Positions 1-7,085 of a DNA stretch of 18,949 nucleotides are shown piece by piece; the stretch's first letter is position 1, and every line of letters begins with the position of its first letter. Under the pieces are notes generated by a model. The model saw nothing but the letters and a program-made list of their open reading frames with translations. It was not told where the DNA came from and made no database searches. The stretch covers positions 1 through 18,949 of the forward strand of contig CALBTQ010000835.1 of assembly GCA_937967875.1 (NCBI GenBank), written 5' to 3'. The DNA comes from an uncultured Pseudomonadota bacterium. Its GTDB lineage: Bacteria; Lernaellota; Lernaellaia; Lernaellales; Lernaellaceae. The position numbers and the translations under genes are program-made.

Positions 1-70
1 TTAAGATGTGAAACCACGTGAGGCGATTTTAGGACAATCCGCCCCGCCCCGCAAGGGAAAGGGAGGGAAA

Positions 71-1360
71 TTAGTGCTGCAAGCCGCCGCGCTCCTCGAT
101 GAGGAATTTGCTCAGCAACGCGATCTCCTCATAGTGTGCCAACGGCAAAAACAGACGGTACAGACGATAATACTTTTCGCGCAGGTCGATGTCGGCCTTG
201 ACGATCGCGTCGATTTGCGCATCGGATGGGAAATTATTTATGGTGTTTATATCTTCAATAGAATCAGCCTCCACCCAAAGAGAATCGCCATAAATCATTG
301 GCTGTAACCGTTCATGTGTAAAACTATAAACCATACCCGTTTCAGTTACCGACCACAGAGCCTGCGGGTAAACATTGACCCGCGCGACCACACCGTTGTC
401 TTCGCCCGGGTACGGCAACATCGCCGTAACATAGGCGCAATCGGCGGTGACCACCTTGGCGCCATCCATGGCCGGATCGACCCAGGTAAAATCTTGTATT
501 CCTCTCTTGATAATTTTCTTTTCATCCCCTCCTTTCATCCCGTACTTGATTCTGGTTTTGTTAGCACTTATTAGGCTATCTAAATATTCTGTCGATCTTT
601 CGTTCGGTTCCAGGCCTTCCTGCGCGGCGACGATCTGCACACAGGCGAAGCTGTTTCGCTGCACTTGCACGGCCGCATCGAATTTCGCCAATTCGCTCTG
701 CACGGTTTCAATCAACCGCTCGTCGTTTATCGACCGGTGACCGTCGACGTATCGCTGCAGCCGCCTGACTTCCTCCCGCAGCGCTAAAATCCGCTGATAA
801 TACTCGTCGGCATTGCGCTTTCGGTAATCGTACTCGGCCAGCATATCCATCATGGAGGCCTTAAAATCCTCCGCTTGCGCAAGCCAGGGGGCATACGATT
901 CGATGTACACCGGATAATCGTTGATCGTAATCCACTCACGGTTCTTATCGTATTTGATAACGATCTTGCCGCGCAGCAAGCGACCGTGGACGACCGCCTG
1001 GCCGTCGTCGATCACCTTGACCTCCGTCGGCTGTTCGATGATCACCTTTTCGCGCGGATAGTCGATTTTCGCGAGCAACCGATGGAAATCCTCGTCGTCG
1101 GCAACGCTCAAAAACAGCGGATATTTCGTATACCAGGCGGGGCCGAGCGCCGTCCATTCCTCGACCGTCAGGTCCTCGCGGGACAGCCGCTTGAAGGGCG
1201 GCATTTTTGCGGCGACATCGTCCCAATCCACTACAACGATGTAGCGGTCGCCGGCCACGCTACCATCACCATAACTATCATTGGATTTGCCCAAAATATC
1301 GCAGGCAACCGCACCAAACAAAACGGCAAGAATCAACAAAATACCAAAACCGATTTTCAT
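71..1360 (-). CDS. Lipoprotein of unknown function with central coiled coil
   Basis: The product is 429 residues and I do not recognise its family. It opens with a hydrophobic signal segment and a lipobox AVAC with Cys at residue 20, so it should be a membrane-anchored lipoprotein. It has only a weak Asp/Gly/Ser stretch after the Cys rather than the long Asp tether of its neighbours. Residues about 165-236 are charged and heptad-like (ILALREEVRRLQRYV), suggesting a coiled coil. The rest looks alpha/beta and globular. The start at 1360 is chosen because GGAGG lies 4 bases upstream (complement of 1365-1369) and the signal peptide begins there; an upstream in-frame start at 1447 would put 29 charged residues before the signal. 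It lies 127 bases downstream of the GxGYxYP gene on the same strand, so it may be the last gene of that operon or have its own promoter. The codons around 486-590 are more AT-rich than the rest. Confidence 0.8.
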   Translation of the reverse strand: MKIGFGILLILAVLFGAVACDILGKSNDSYGDGSVAGDRYIVVVDWDDVAAKMPPFKRLSREDLTVEEWTALGPAWYTKYPLFLSVADDEDFHRLLAKIDYPREKVIIEQPTEVKVIDDGQAVVHGRLLRGKIVIKYDKNREWITINDYPVYIESYAPWLAQAEDFKASMMDMLAEYDYRKRNADEYYQRILALREEVRRLQRYVDGHRSINDERLIETVQSELAKFDAAVQVQRNSFACVQIVAAQEGLEPNERSTEYLDSLISANKTRIKYGMKGGDEKKIIKRGIQDFTWVDPAMDGAKVVTADCAYVTAMLPYPGEDNGVVARVNVYPQALWSVTETGMVYSFTHERLQPMIYGDSLWVEADSIEDINTINNFPSDAQIDAIVKADIDLREKYYRLYRLFLPLAHYEEIALLSKFLIEERGGLQH

Positions 1361-1380
1361 CGCGCCTCCAAGATGCGCCC

Positions 1381-1408
1381 ATCGTACAAAAAATCCCGCC
1401 CGCGCCAA
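1381..1408 (-). promoter_or_regulatory. Weak candidate sigma70 promoter for the unknown lipoprotein
   Basis: Read on the minus strand, TTGGCG (1403-1408) and TACGAT (1381-1386) are separated by 16 bases and lie about 20 bases upstream of the start codon. The -35 hexamer falls inside the dispersed repeat copy at 1401-1443. The match is modest and the gene could instead be transcribed from the upstream operon. Confidence 0.25.
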
Positions 1409-1443
1409 TCGCTTATTTTGGCAATGGAATATCGAAACGCCCG
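1401..1443 (+). repeat. Dispersed ~45-bp repeat, copy A
   Basis: This copy shares a core with 5959-6002 and 7016-7060, all in the same orientation. The common pattern is GCGCCAATCG, then optional CG, then CTTATTTTGGCAATGG, then ATATCG. Copy A lacks the CG dinucleotide in the middle. It lies between the GxGYxYP gene and the downstream lipoprotein gene. No coding function is visible; it is either a mobile or REP-like intergenic element or a shared regulatory site. Confidence 0.75.
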
Positions 1444-1487
1444 GCAATACCGCGAGCGTTAAGGAAGGGGCATTCTCTCTTCAGGAG

Positions 1488-3389
1488 CTATTGCGCGTAA
1501 ACGCTATTTCGAGACGCTTCGAGGGCAAGGCGCGCGGCAGTGTCGGCGCTGACCAAGCGCACGTGCGCCGGCAACAATTGGACCAACGCCATGAACGAGT
1601 TTTCGAGGTTCAGCCCCCCGTCGCTGGTCATGTAAACGTAGGCGACGGTGCCGGGCGGGTAATCGCTCAATTCCTCGGCCATCCTCTCCGGGCTCAGGTA
1701 GAACGGCTCGGTGAGACCGCTTCCGCTGTCGTCGATCCCCCGCCATTCGCGCGGGCGGAACAGCACCGCCTCGCCCCCGTCTTCCCCGATGATCACCTTG
1801 AAGAACCGATCGGGATTCCACCAGGTGAAGGTCGGCAACATGAACGGCACGTTGACGGGAAACAGACCTTGAATGGCGCCGTCGGTTTTGGCGTACCTCG
1901 GCATAAAATCCGCTTCGGCGCTCTTCCAGGTGCTCCACCATTCCCAATGAACCGAGCTGTGCGTGCCCAGAATCCGCGCGTCCTGTTCCGTGGCAGCGAC
2001 GAAGGCATCCTGCATTTCATCGTTCAACGATGCGGGATACGCGTACAGGTGCCCGCTTGGCGGCAACATAAAATAATCTTTCCCGGTTTCCCGTCCCACG
2101 TCGAAGTACCATGTGAGCACGTCGGGGGCGATGGTCGGCAGGTGCGGCGAGATCGACCAGGTGATCGGTTCGCAGGAATTGACCGGCTGCCGGCAATCCT
2201 CCAGGCGCTGGTTGATCCACTCGCCGCGGGCGTCCATCATAAACGCGATGTTGTCGCCGTCGCCGATCACGAAGGCGACGTAGGTCATGTCGGGATCGTA
2301 CTGAATGTTCTCCAACTCGTTCTGCTCGAGTTCCCCCGGCTCGTTAATGGGCGCGCGCCGGCTTGAAAAAAAGGACAGGTTGGTCGTTTCGGTCGGAATG
2401 GCGCCCATGTTGCGCGATTCCAGGCAGCGGGTCTGCGCTTCGAAAAAGTAGCCGCCGAAGACCATCCACGAATTGTTGTACCCGTAAACGCCGATCGGCT
2501 GCGGCCAGGGATTGGCCGTGGCGATTTCCGTCAACAGCTTGCTTTCCGGGTTGGGATCGATGCAGCCGTTGACCAGGAAAACGACGAATAGCTTTTCGGC
2601 AAAGACATAATCGATCAGCGCGGGGTTCATGTCGCGATTCAATGCCGGATCCCAGACGATGGGATCGTTCGTGTCATAGCCGGGATTGAGCATGGCCAGT
2701 CCGGTCGTTTCCGCGACGTAGTTTTCATAAACGAACTTCGTGGCCAGATAAGGCGTGTCGCGTTCGGCAAATTCGGCGACGGCGTCAAAGGCCACCGTCG
2801 GGCAGGCGACGGTCAGGTTCTCGTCCAAAGGAACCGCCCCCAGCACGGCGCCGACGGTCAGAATATTGGGCAGCAATCTCTGTTGATTCTCGTACGAATA
2901 CCGCACGCACTGCGGGAAATCCGTCAGACAGGTTTGCAGGAACGGCTCGGCCGCGACGGTCTCCTCGGGTTCCAACTCCAACTCTTCCAACCAGCGGGCG
3001 TCTTTATCGCTCATGAGCGTATAGACCGAGCCGCCGAGTTCGCGATTGTACAACCCGGCGCAGGCTTGCACCGCCAGTTTCACCGTCGCCGGCGTCTCCG
3101 AAGCTATTTCGACGACCTTGAATTCGTCGGCATAAACGGGAGTCGTGTCGTCGTCGCCGGTGTCGTCGTCGGTCGTGTCGTCGTCGGCGGCGGTATCATC
3201 GTCGTCGTCGGCGCTGTCATCATCGGCGGCATCGTCGTCATCGACATCGTCGTCATCGGCGTCGTCATCCATCGCCTCGTCGTCGGCGTCGTCGGCGTCA
3301 TCATCGTCTCCGCAAGAGGTCATCGAGAGAAAAACGAGTGCCGACGATATGAGGAACAATAAAAATCGATTCAGGTCTTTCCTTCTCAT
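1488..3389 (-). CDS. Asp-tethered lipoprotein, GxGYxYP-type putative glycoside hydrolase
   Basis: The product is 633 residues. A signal peptide ends in the lipobox-like SMTSC (Cys 26), followed by an Asp-dominated tether at residues 28-83 and then a globular region. Two features point to the GxGYxYP family of putative glycoside hydrolases: YVAFVIGDGDN at 370-380, and PPSGHLYAYP at 443-452, where GHLYAYP matches the family motif except Leu for the third-position Gly. No biochemical substrate can be read from the sequence. The start at 3389 is preceded by AAGGAG (complement of 3396-3401) and begins the signal peptide; the longer in-frame start at 3521 would overlap the upstream gene and lack a signal at its N-terminus. 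The upstream gene stops 2 bases before this ATG, so translation is probably coupled. The enzyme should act outside the membrane carrying it, held off the surface by the tether. The family call rests on motifs only. Confidence 0.78.
   Translation of the reverse strand: MRRKDLNRFLLFLISSALVFLSMTSCGDDDDADDADDEAMDDDADDDDVDDDDAADDDSADDDDDTAADDDTTDDDTGDDDTTPVYADEFKVVEIASETPATVKLAVQACAGLYNRELGGSVYTLMSDKDARWLEELELEPEETVAAEPFLQTCLTDFPQCVRYSYENQQRLLPNILTVGAVLGAVPLDENLTVACPTVAFDAVAEFAERDTPYLATKFVYENYVAETTGLAMLNPGYDTNDPIVWDPALNRDMNPALIDYVFAEKLFVVFLVNGCIDPNPESKLLTEIATANPWPQPIGVYGYNNSWMVFGGYFFEAQTRCLESRNMGAIPTETTNLSFFSSRRAPINEPGELEQNELENIQYDPDMTYVAFVIGDGDNIAFMMDARGEWINQRLEDCRQPVNSCEPITWSISPHLPTIAPDVLTWYFDVGRETGKDYFMLPPSGHLYAYPASLNDEMQDAFVAATEQDARILGTHSSVHWEWWSTWKSAEADFMPRYAKTDGAIQGLFPVNVPFMLPTFTWWNPDRFFKVIIGEDGGEAVLFRPREWRGIDDSGSGLTEPFYLSPERMAEELSDYPPGTVAYVYMTSDGGLNLENSFMALVQLLPAHVRLVSADTAARLALEASRNSVYAQ
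3141..3308 (-). repeat. GAC/GAT triplet tract encoding Asp-rich tether
   Basis: This stretch encodes residues 28-83 of the GxGYxYP lipoprotein, almost all Asp with scattered Ala, Thr and Ser. At DNA level it is an imperfect GTC/ATC triplet repeat on the plus strand. In-frame length changes by slippage would alter tether length without breaking the protein. It also creates long Ser- or Val-rich false ORFs on the other strand. Confidence 0.85.
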
Positions 3390-3410
3390 GGCTATCTCCT
3401 TGAAATAGCC
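3390..3410 (-). promoter_or_regulatory. Ribosome-binding site inside a small hairpin at the gene junction
   Basis: On the minus strand GGCTAT and ATAGCC form a perfect 6-bp stem around a 9-base loop containing AAGGAG, immediately before the ATG at 3389. The stop codon of the upstream gene (3392-3394) lies inside this structure. Ribosomes finishing the upstream gene would melt the hairpin, which suggests translational coupling. The sequence pattern is observed; the regulatory role is inferred. Confidence 0.45.
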
Positions 3411-5824
3411 GATGCAGAAGCTCGTTCCCACATCTGCAAGTATGTTTCCGCCGAATTCATGAAGATCTCCATGACGTCGGCGGGATGGGTTTCGTCCACT
3501 TGTCGCAGATTCTCGACCCATTCGGCATACAAACCGTAATGGGCGATGCCTTCGGCGGTGTAGTCGAAAACGCGGTTGCCCACGGTGGGTTGCTCGAAGG
3601 TGACCAACCCGTCGTAGGAAGTGAAAGGATATTCCGCCGTAAACCAGCTATCGGCGTCCGGCTGGCACGTCATCCCCTGGACGTCCGTGCCGATCCCAAC
3701 GCCGTTGGCAAAGGGAAACCCCACCATTTCGTCGGAACGCTGGGTGATTCGATCCGCGCTGTTGGAAGGCTTGGAAACCATGCTCACCACGAGCCCGCCG
3801 AGGGCATAAATGCGATCGCGAATCTCCTGGCTGTTTTCGATCCAACTGTGGTCGGAGATGACGCCCGAGTATTGGCGCGCCTCCAACACGTCCAGCATCT
3901 CGATCAGGGTGTAATAGCTCAGGTGGTCGACCTGGACGATCATGCCGCGATCGACCAAGCCGTTGACCAGATGTTCGCCGATCGGCTGCAGGTGTCGGAC
4001 GTTGCAGCCCGGGATCGATCCGCCGTATTCCGCGTAATCGGGGATCGGTTCCAGTTTATCGATGAGCAGGGCTTGTAAAAGATCATCGAACACGGAGCCG
4101 AAGGAGGGGATGTCCTCGTCGAAGAACTCCTGCATGTTTCTGATGCCCGTAAAACCCGAAGCGCCCGCCGGGCATTCGCCGAGCACCCAGAAATCCCCGC
4201 CGGCCGACGGGTCGAAAAGCAGCCGTCCCGGAAGAATGAGATCGATGATGTGATCGATTTTGCCGGTGTTCATCTTGTTGGTGAGATTCATCCAGGCGTT
4301 GGTTGTTCCGCCGCCCGGGCGCGTGCCGCCGAAGGCATTGTCGAACCGGTGGAGCGGATACACCGACCGGATGCCCAGGTCGTAAAGTTCGTCCAATTCC
4401 TCGTCGACGTACTCGGGCGTGCACTTTTCTTCCTGGCCGATCCGGCAGTCGAAGAGCGTGCCGTATTCCACGCCCAAAACGACCGCGAGTTTGTTCTGGG
4501 CGATCACCTCGCGGGCTTCGGCCGGGGAAGTGACGATGCGGAACCAACCCTCGCCCGGCCCGCCCTCTTGGGCGTCGACGTAATCCTGCAGGTCGTACAT
4601 GGCAAGCGTTTGGATTTCCACCGTGCTGGCCGGGCTGCAATCTCCCTCGCTCACCAGCGGGTGAAGCATACTGGCCAGTTGGCAATACGAGTTGTTGCCG
4701 GTGGCCAGCGTCACGACCAGACGCAAGCCGCTCAGATACGCGCGCTGGATCCACTTGTAATACGTCTGGGTGTGCGAGATCGCGCAGCGGTTCGGCCACC
4801 AGGTGAAATCGGGATAGCCCGCGGTGTCGTGGCCGGGCGTGCCCCCGGAAACCCCGAGAAAGTCCCATGCGCCGTCGGGCCCATGAAGATCTTCGCAGTC
4901 GTCGAGGGCGTATTCGACTCCGAAGCGGTGGAACAGATCGCCGGCCATGCCGACCGCGCCGAGGCTTTTGACGAAGTTCAGGTGCGAATGCACGTCGGCA
5001 TAGCCCACCACAGGTTCGTCCGGATTGCGGCGCCGATAAAACTCGGAGGAAACGATCGCATTGAGCGGCGCTTCGGGGTATGGTCGGCATTCTTCCGCCG
5101 GACGCTCGACGATTTGAAACGCGGCCGATTCGGGATCGATGGGATCGCCTTCGGGGCCCAGATAAGGTGCGTGATCATCCGCCAGCATCCGAAGTCCATG
5201 CTTGGTGGAAACCAGCGTATACAGTTTCTCCGTCGAATTGCCGTCGGGAATATCGAGTTCGTTCACCCGCCACTCGACGTCATTGCCCGCCTGCGTGTAG
5301 CGAAGAACCGTCTGACCGTCCGTGGCTAGAAAACCTTCGTTCTGGTCGTAAAACATGAATGTGCCCAGGCCGGTCGGCTTGAGGAAAAAATGGTCCGCTT
5401 GCTCCGGTAAGACAACCTGGAACCGGTAGCTTCCATCCTCTTCCGCAACCAGATACCGGCCGGTCTCGTCGAAACGCACGGCGAAACAACCCTGAGCGAG
5501 GCTATACGACGGATCTCCCTCCGTGGTGATCACCGTGGTGTCGTCGTCGCCGGTGTCGTCGTCGCCGGTGTCGTCGTCGCCGGTGTCGTCATCCACGGTG
5601 TCGTCGTCCACGGTGTCGTCATCCACGGTGTCGTCGTCGTCCACAGTGTCATCGTCGCCCGTGTCGTCGTCATCGTCGCTTGGCGAGTTATTGTCGTCAT
5701 CGTCATCAACCAGCCCCGAGTTTGTCGAAGACTCGTCATCGCCGTCATTACAAGAGGCGACCAAGCCGACCGTCAACAGCAAGGCCAGCAACAGGAAAAA
5801 GTGGAAGGCGCAGTTATTTTTCAC
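3392..5824 (-). CDS. Asp-tethered lipoprotein, membrane-dipeptidase-like metal hydrolase
   Basis: The product is 810 residues. A signal peptide ends in lipobox VASC (Cys 25), followed by an Asp-rich tether (28-96) with repeated DDDT units. Residues about 110-240 look like a small beta-rich module (GRYLVAEEDG, GFLATDG), perhaps trefoil-like. Residues about 274-790 resemble the amidohydrolase TIM barrel of membrane dipeptidases (M19-like): DVHSHL with H279 and H281, GVEYG with E453, PLHRFDNAFGG with H492, VDHLS with H634, SDHS with H659, and GIGTDVQG with D714. These positions correspond to the binuclear zinc ligands and barrel acid of that superfamily. It is far longer than a normal dipeptidase, so the substrate may differ. 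The start is GTG, preceded by AAGGAG 6 bases upstream and a good promoter. It is the first gene of the operon with the GxGYxYP hydrolase. The fold is likely; the exact reaction is not known. Confidence 0.8.
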   Translation of the reverse strand: MKNNCAFHFFLLLALLLTVGLVASCNDGDDESSTNSGLVDDDDDNNSPSDDDDDTGDDDTVDDDDTVDDDTVDDDTVDDDTGDDDTGDDDTGDDDTTVITTEGDPSYSLAQGCFAVRFDETGRYLVAEEDGSYRFQVVLPEQADHFFLKPTGLGTFMFYDQNEGFLATDGQTVLRYTQAGNDVEWRVNELDIPDGNSTEKLYTLVSTKHGLRMLADDHAPYLGPEGDPIDPESAAFQIVERPAEECRPYPEAPLNAIVSSEFYRRRNPDEPVVGYADVHSHLNFVKSLGAVGMAGDLFHRFGVEYALDDCEDLHGPDGAWDFLGVSGGTPGHDTAGYPDFTWWPNRCAISHTQTYYKWIQRAYLSGLRLVVTLATGNNSYCQLASMLHPLVSEGDCSPASTVEIQTLAMYDLQDYVDAQEGGPGEGWFRIVTSPAEAREVIAQNKLAVVLGVEYGTLFDCRIGQEEKCTPEYVDEELDELYDLGIRSVYPLHRFDNAFGGTRPGGGTTNAWMNLTNKMNTGKIDHIIDLILPGRLLFDPSAGGDFWVLGECPAGASGFTGIRNMQEFFDEDIPSFGSVFDDLLQALLIDKLEPIPDYAEYGGSIPGCNVRHLQPIGEHLVNGLVDRGMIVQVDHLSYYTLIEMLDVLEARQYSGVISDHSWIENSQEIRDRIYALGGLVVSMVSKPSNSADRITQRSDEMVGFPFANGVGIGTDVQGMTCQPDADSWFTAEYPFTSYDGLVTFEQPTVGNRVFDYTAEGIAHYGLYAEWVENLRQVDETHPADVMEIFMNSAETYLQMWERASASAISRR
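5537..5743 (-). repeat. 15-bp tandem repeats encoding DDDT-type Asp tether
   Basis: Consecutive 15-bp units of the form GGTGTCGTCGTCGCC or GGTGTCGTCATCCAC (plus strand) run from about 5537 to 5650, then degenerate into general Asp codons up to 5743. They encode TGDDD and TVDDD repeats after the lipobox of the dipeptidase-like protein. Near-identical adjacent units indicate recent expansion. Confidence 0.85.
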
Positions 5825-5855
5825 CGACTATCTCCTTGTATATCAAGGGATTTTC

Positions 5856-5884
5856 AATTTAGCATGACGAACGACGCCGGTCAA
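5856..5884 (-). promoter_or_regulatory. Sigma70-type promoter of the hydrolase operon
   Basis: On the minus strand TTGACC (5879-5884) and TAAATT (5856-5861) are separated by 17 bases, and a TGC just before the -10 makes it an extended -10. Transcription would begin near 5849, giving a leader of about 25 bases that contains AAGGAG (complement of 5832-5837) before the GTG start. Confidence 0.6.
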
Positions 5885-5958
5885 AACGATTCTTTCCCGG
5901 ACGGGGCGAAGGATAATTTTCTTGCTTCTATTAATTATTCATCCGGGGCATCCCCACC

Positions 5959-6002
5959 CGCGCCAATCGCGCTTATTTTGGCCATGGTATATCGTTGCGG
6001 CC
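5959..6002 (+). repeat. Dispersed ~45-bp repeat, copy B
   Basis: This copy matches copies A (1401) and C (7016) over the core CGCCAATCGCGCTTATTTTGG, with one change (GGCCATGG for GGCAATGG) and then TATATCG. It lies just upstream of the AbiE locus, while copy C in the same orientation lies just downstream. Confidence 0.75.
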
Positions 6003-6107
6003 GCACAAGGGATGGCAGGTATACGATACGCCGATCAAATTGATGCATGTTGCTTACGTGAATCGAATAATGGGGAAAGACTACCTATTGCCCTCGGAAT
6101 TCGCCCT

Positions 6108-6142
6108 TGCACAAAAGTTAAATATAGCTTAACTTTTGTGCA
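6108..6142 (+). promoter_or_regulatory. 14-bp perfect inverted repeat, probable AbiEi operator and promoter
   Basis: TGCACAAAAGTTAA (6108-6121) and TTAACTTTTGTGCA (6129-6142) are exact reverse complements around a 7-base AT-rich spacer. AbiEi-family antitoxins are known to repress their own operon by binding inverted repeats at the promoter, and this site ends on the first possible ATG of the antitoxin gene. A TTGCAC (6107-6112) and TAACTT (6130-6135) 17 bases apart could be the promoter, which would put the transcript start on or next to the ATG. The promoter assignment is weaker than the inverted repeat. Confidence 0.65.
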
Positions 6143-6741
6143 TGATGAGCATGTCGCCAAAACGAGAACAAAAACCGAACTGGGAACGGCTCTACGAAAT
6201 CGCCACTGCCCAGGACGGCTATTTCTCCACCCGCCAGGCTGCGGATGCGGGGTACTCGCGGCCGTTGCTTCATCACCACGTCAAGGCGGGGCGTCTTCAG
6301 AACGTTCACCACGGTATCTATCGGCTGTCACACTTCCCGCCCGGCGATCATGAAGACCTTGTAGTGATCTGGCTGTGGTCGGATCGGCGGGGCGTCTTCG
6401 GTTACGAAACGGCGCTTGCTCTTCATAATCTATCCGACGCGCTGCCGTCCAAAATCCACCTGATCCTGCCGTCGGCCTGGAAAACAAGACGATTCAGATT
6501 TCCTCGCGGCGTCATGGCGCACTACGATGACGTGCGGCAATCCGAACGGTCCTGGTTCGGTCCGATTCCCGTAACATCGCCGGCGCGAACGGTGAACGAC
6601 TGCGCCGCCGCTCACGTTTCGCCGGAAACGGTCGACCAGGCGATCCGGCAGGGAATCGCCAGAGGGCTGTTTGACTCCAAAATGATTGCCGAAGCAAAAC
6701 GCCGGATTCGCTCCGGATGGAAACCAAAGGAGAGCACGTGA
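6142..6741 (+). CDS. abiEi: AbiEi-family type IV antitoxin / transcriptional repressor
   Basis: The product is 199 residues. Residues about 13-62 (ATAQDGYFSTRQAADAGYS, then LLHHHVKAGRL and GIYRL) match the winged-helix N-terminal domain typical of AbiEi antitoxins. The C-terminal part (residues about 70-190, including SPARTVNDCAA) matches the usual antitoxin domain. In studied members the protein neutralises the nucleotidyltransferase toxin AbiEii without a stable complex and represses the operon. The length is normal. Starts at 6142, 6145 and 6151 are all possible and none has a clear Shine-Dalgarno sequence; 6142 is used because the operator ends there, and a leaderless message is possible. 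The stop overlaps the GTG start of the toxin remnant (GTGA). The toxin partner is gutted, so this gene now may serve only as a repressor or as protection against related toxins. Confidence 0.85.
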   Translation: MMSMSPKREQKPNWERLYEIATAQDGYFSTRQAADAGYSRPLLHHHVKAGRLQNVHHGIYRLSHFPPGDHEDLVVIWLWSDRRGVFGYETALALHNLSDALPSKIHLILPSAWKTRRFRFPRGVMAHYDDVRQSERSWFGPIPVTSPARTVNDCAAAHVSPETVDQAIRQGIARGLFDSKMIAEAKRRIRSGWKPKEST

Positions 6742-7001
6742 TCAGAACCTACGAAACCCCACAGGCTTTCAAGATGGCCATCGAGCGGACCTTTCAACAC
6801 CGAGCGACCCATGAGATTCCGCAAGCGCTGCCTGATCCCGCTGCCGGTTGGAAGCCGGTCTATGAGCGAATAGCTCGCGCCGACGATCTGCCCTGGAAAA
6901 CCATCGAGGATCTGGTCGATGCCGTCCGTCGGTTCATCGATCCGCTGCTCAGCGGCACCTCCGGCATGTGGAATCCGCAAAAATGGGAGTGGGAATCTTA
7001 A
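6738..7001 (+). pseudogene. abiEii: Internally deleted AbiEii-type toxin remnant
   Basis: The ORF is 87 codons, whereas AbiEii-like nucleotidyltransferase toxins are usually close to 300 residues. Its first residues (VIRTYETPQAFK) look like the N-terminus of such toxins, and everything from about IERTFQHRATHE through LPWKTIEDLV, FIDPLLSG and MWNPQKWEW looks like their C-terminus. The nucleotidyltransferase core, including the usual KGG and DxD region, is absent. The frame is kept, so the event is an in-frame deletion of roughly 200 codons. The GTG start is chosen because AAAGGAG lies just upstream and GTGA overlaps the antitoxin stop; an ATG at 6717 would overlap the antitoxin further. A toxin function is not expected. 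The residue-level family comparison is from memory, not an alignment. Confidence 0.75.
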
Positions 7002-7015
7002 TTTTCATACAAACT

Positions 7016-7085
7016 GCGCCAATCGCGCTTATTTCGGCAATGGTATATTGAAGCGCCCGACCAAAGCCCCATTGCCGAAATTGGC
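7016..7085 (+). repeat. Dispersed repeat copy C within a long imperfect hairpin
   Basis: The first 45 bases match repeat copies A and B. In addition, ATTTCGGCAATGG (7031-7043) is the exact reverse complement of 7069-7081, and GCCAAT (7018-7023) can pair with ATTGGC (7080-7085), so this copy forms a long imperfect hairpin. It fills the space between the AbiEii remnant and the convergent propeller lipoprotein gene, whose stop codon begins at its edge. It may act as a bidirectional terminator or be the end of a mobile element. Confidence 0.65.

Larger units (their letters stand above)
5825..6141. other. Divergent intergenic region between hydrolase operon and AbiE locus
   Basis: No gene is supported in these 317 bases. 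They hold the leader and promoter of the minus-strand hydrolase operon (5825-5884), an AT-rich stretch (5915-5945), dispersed repeat copy B (5959-6002), about 100 bases with no recognised signal, and the inverted-repeat operator of the AbiE locus (6108-6142). Confidence 0.7.

Noticed and set aside
1401..1443. Sigma54 (-24/-12) promoter within the dispersed repeat
   Set aside because: TGGCA is present, but no GC-containing -12 element sits at the required spacing in any of the three copies, and copy C is between convergent genes.
1361..1447. Longer start for the unknown lipoprotein at 1447
   Set aside because: It would place charged residues before the signal peptide and run through repeat copy A; the ATG at 1360 has a strong ribosome-binding site.
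3145..3408. Ser- and Val-rich plus-strand frames over the Asp tracts (also 5523-5867 and 17841-18104)
   Set aside because: They are the reverse-strand or shifted reading of GAC/GAT triplet repeats and lack any gene signals.
5537..5680. Possible CRISPR array because of short tandem units
   Set aside because: Units are contiguous 15-bp coding repeats without spacers, in frame within a lipoprotein tether.
6096..6108. GGAATTCGCCCTT, identical to a common TA-cloning vector edge
   Set aside because: The match is only 13 bases, is not followed or preceded by other vector sequence, and runs straight into the native AbiE operator; it is probably chance.
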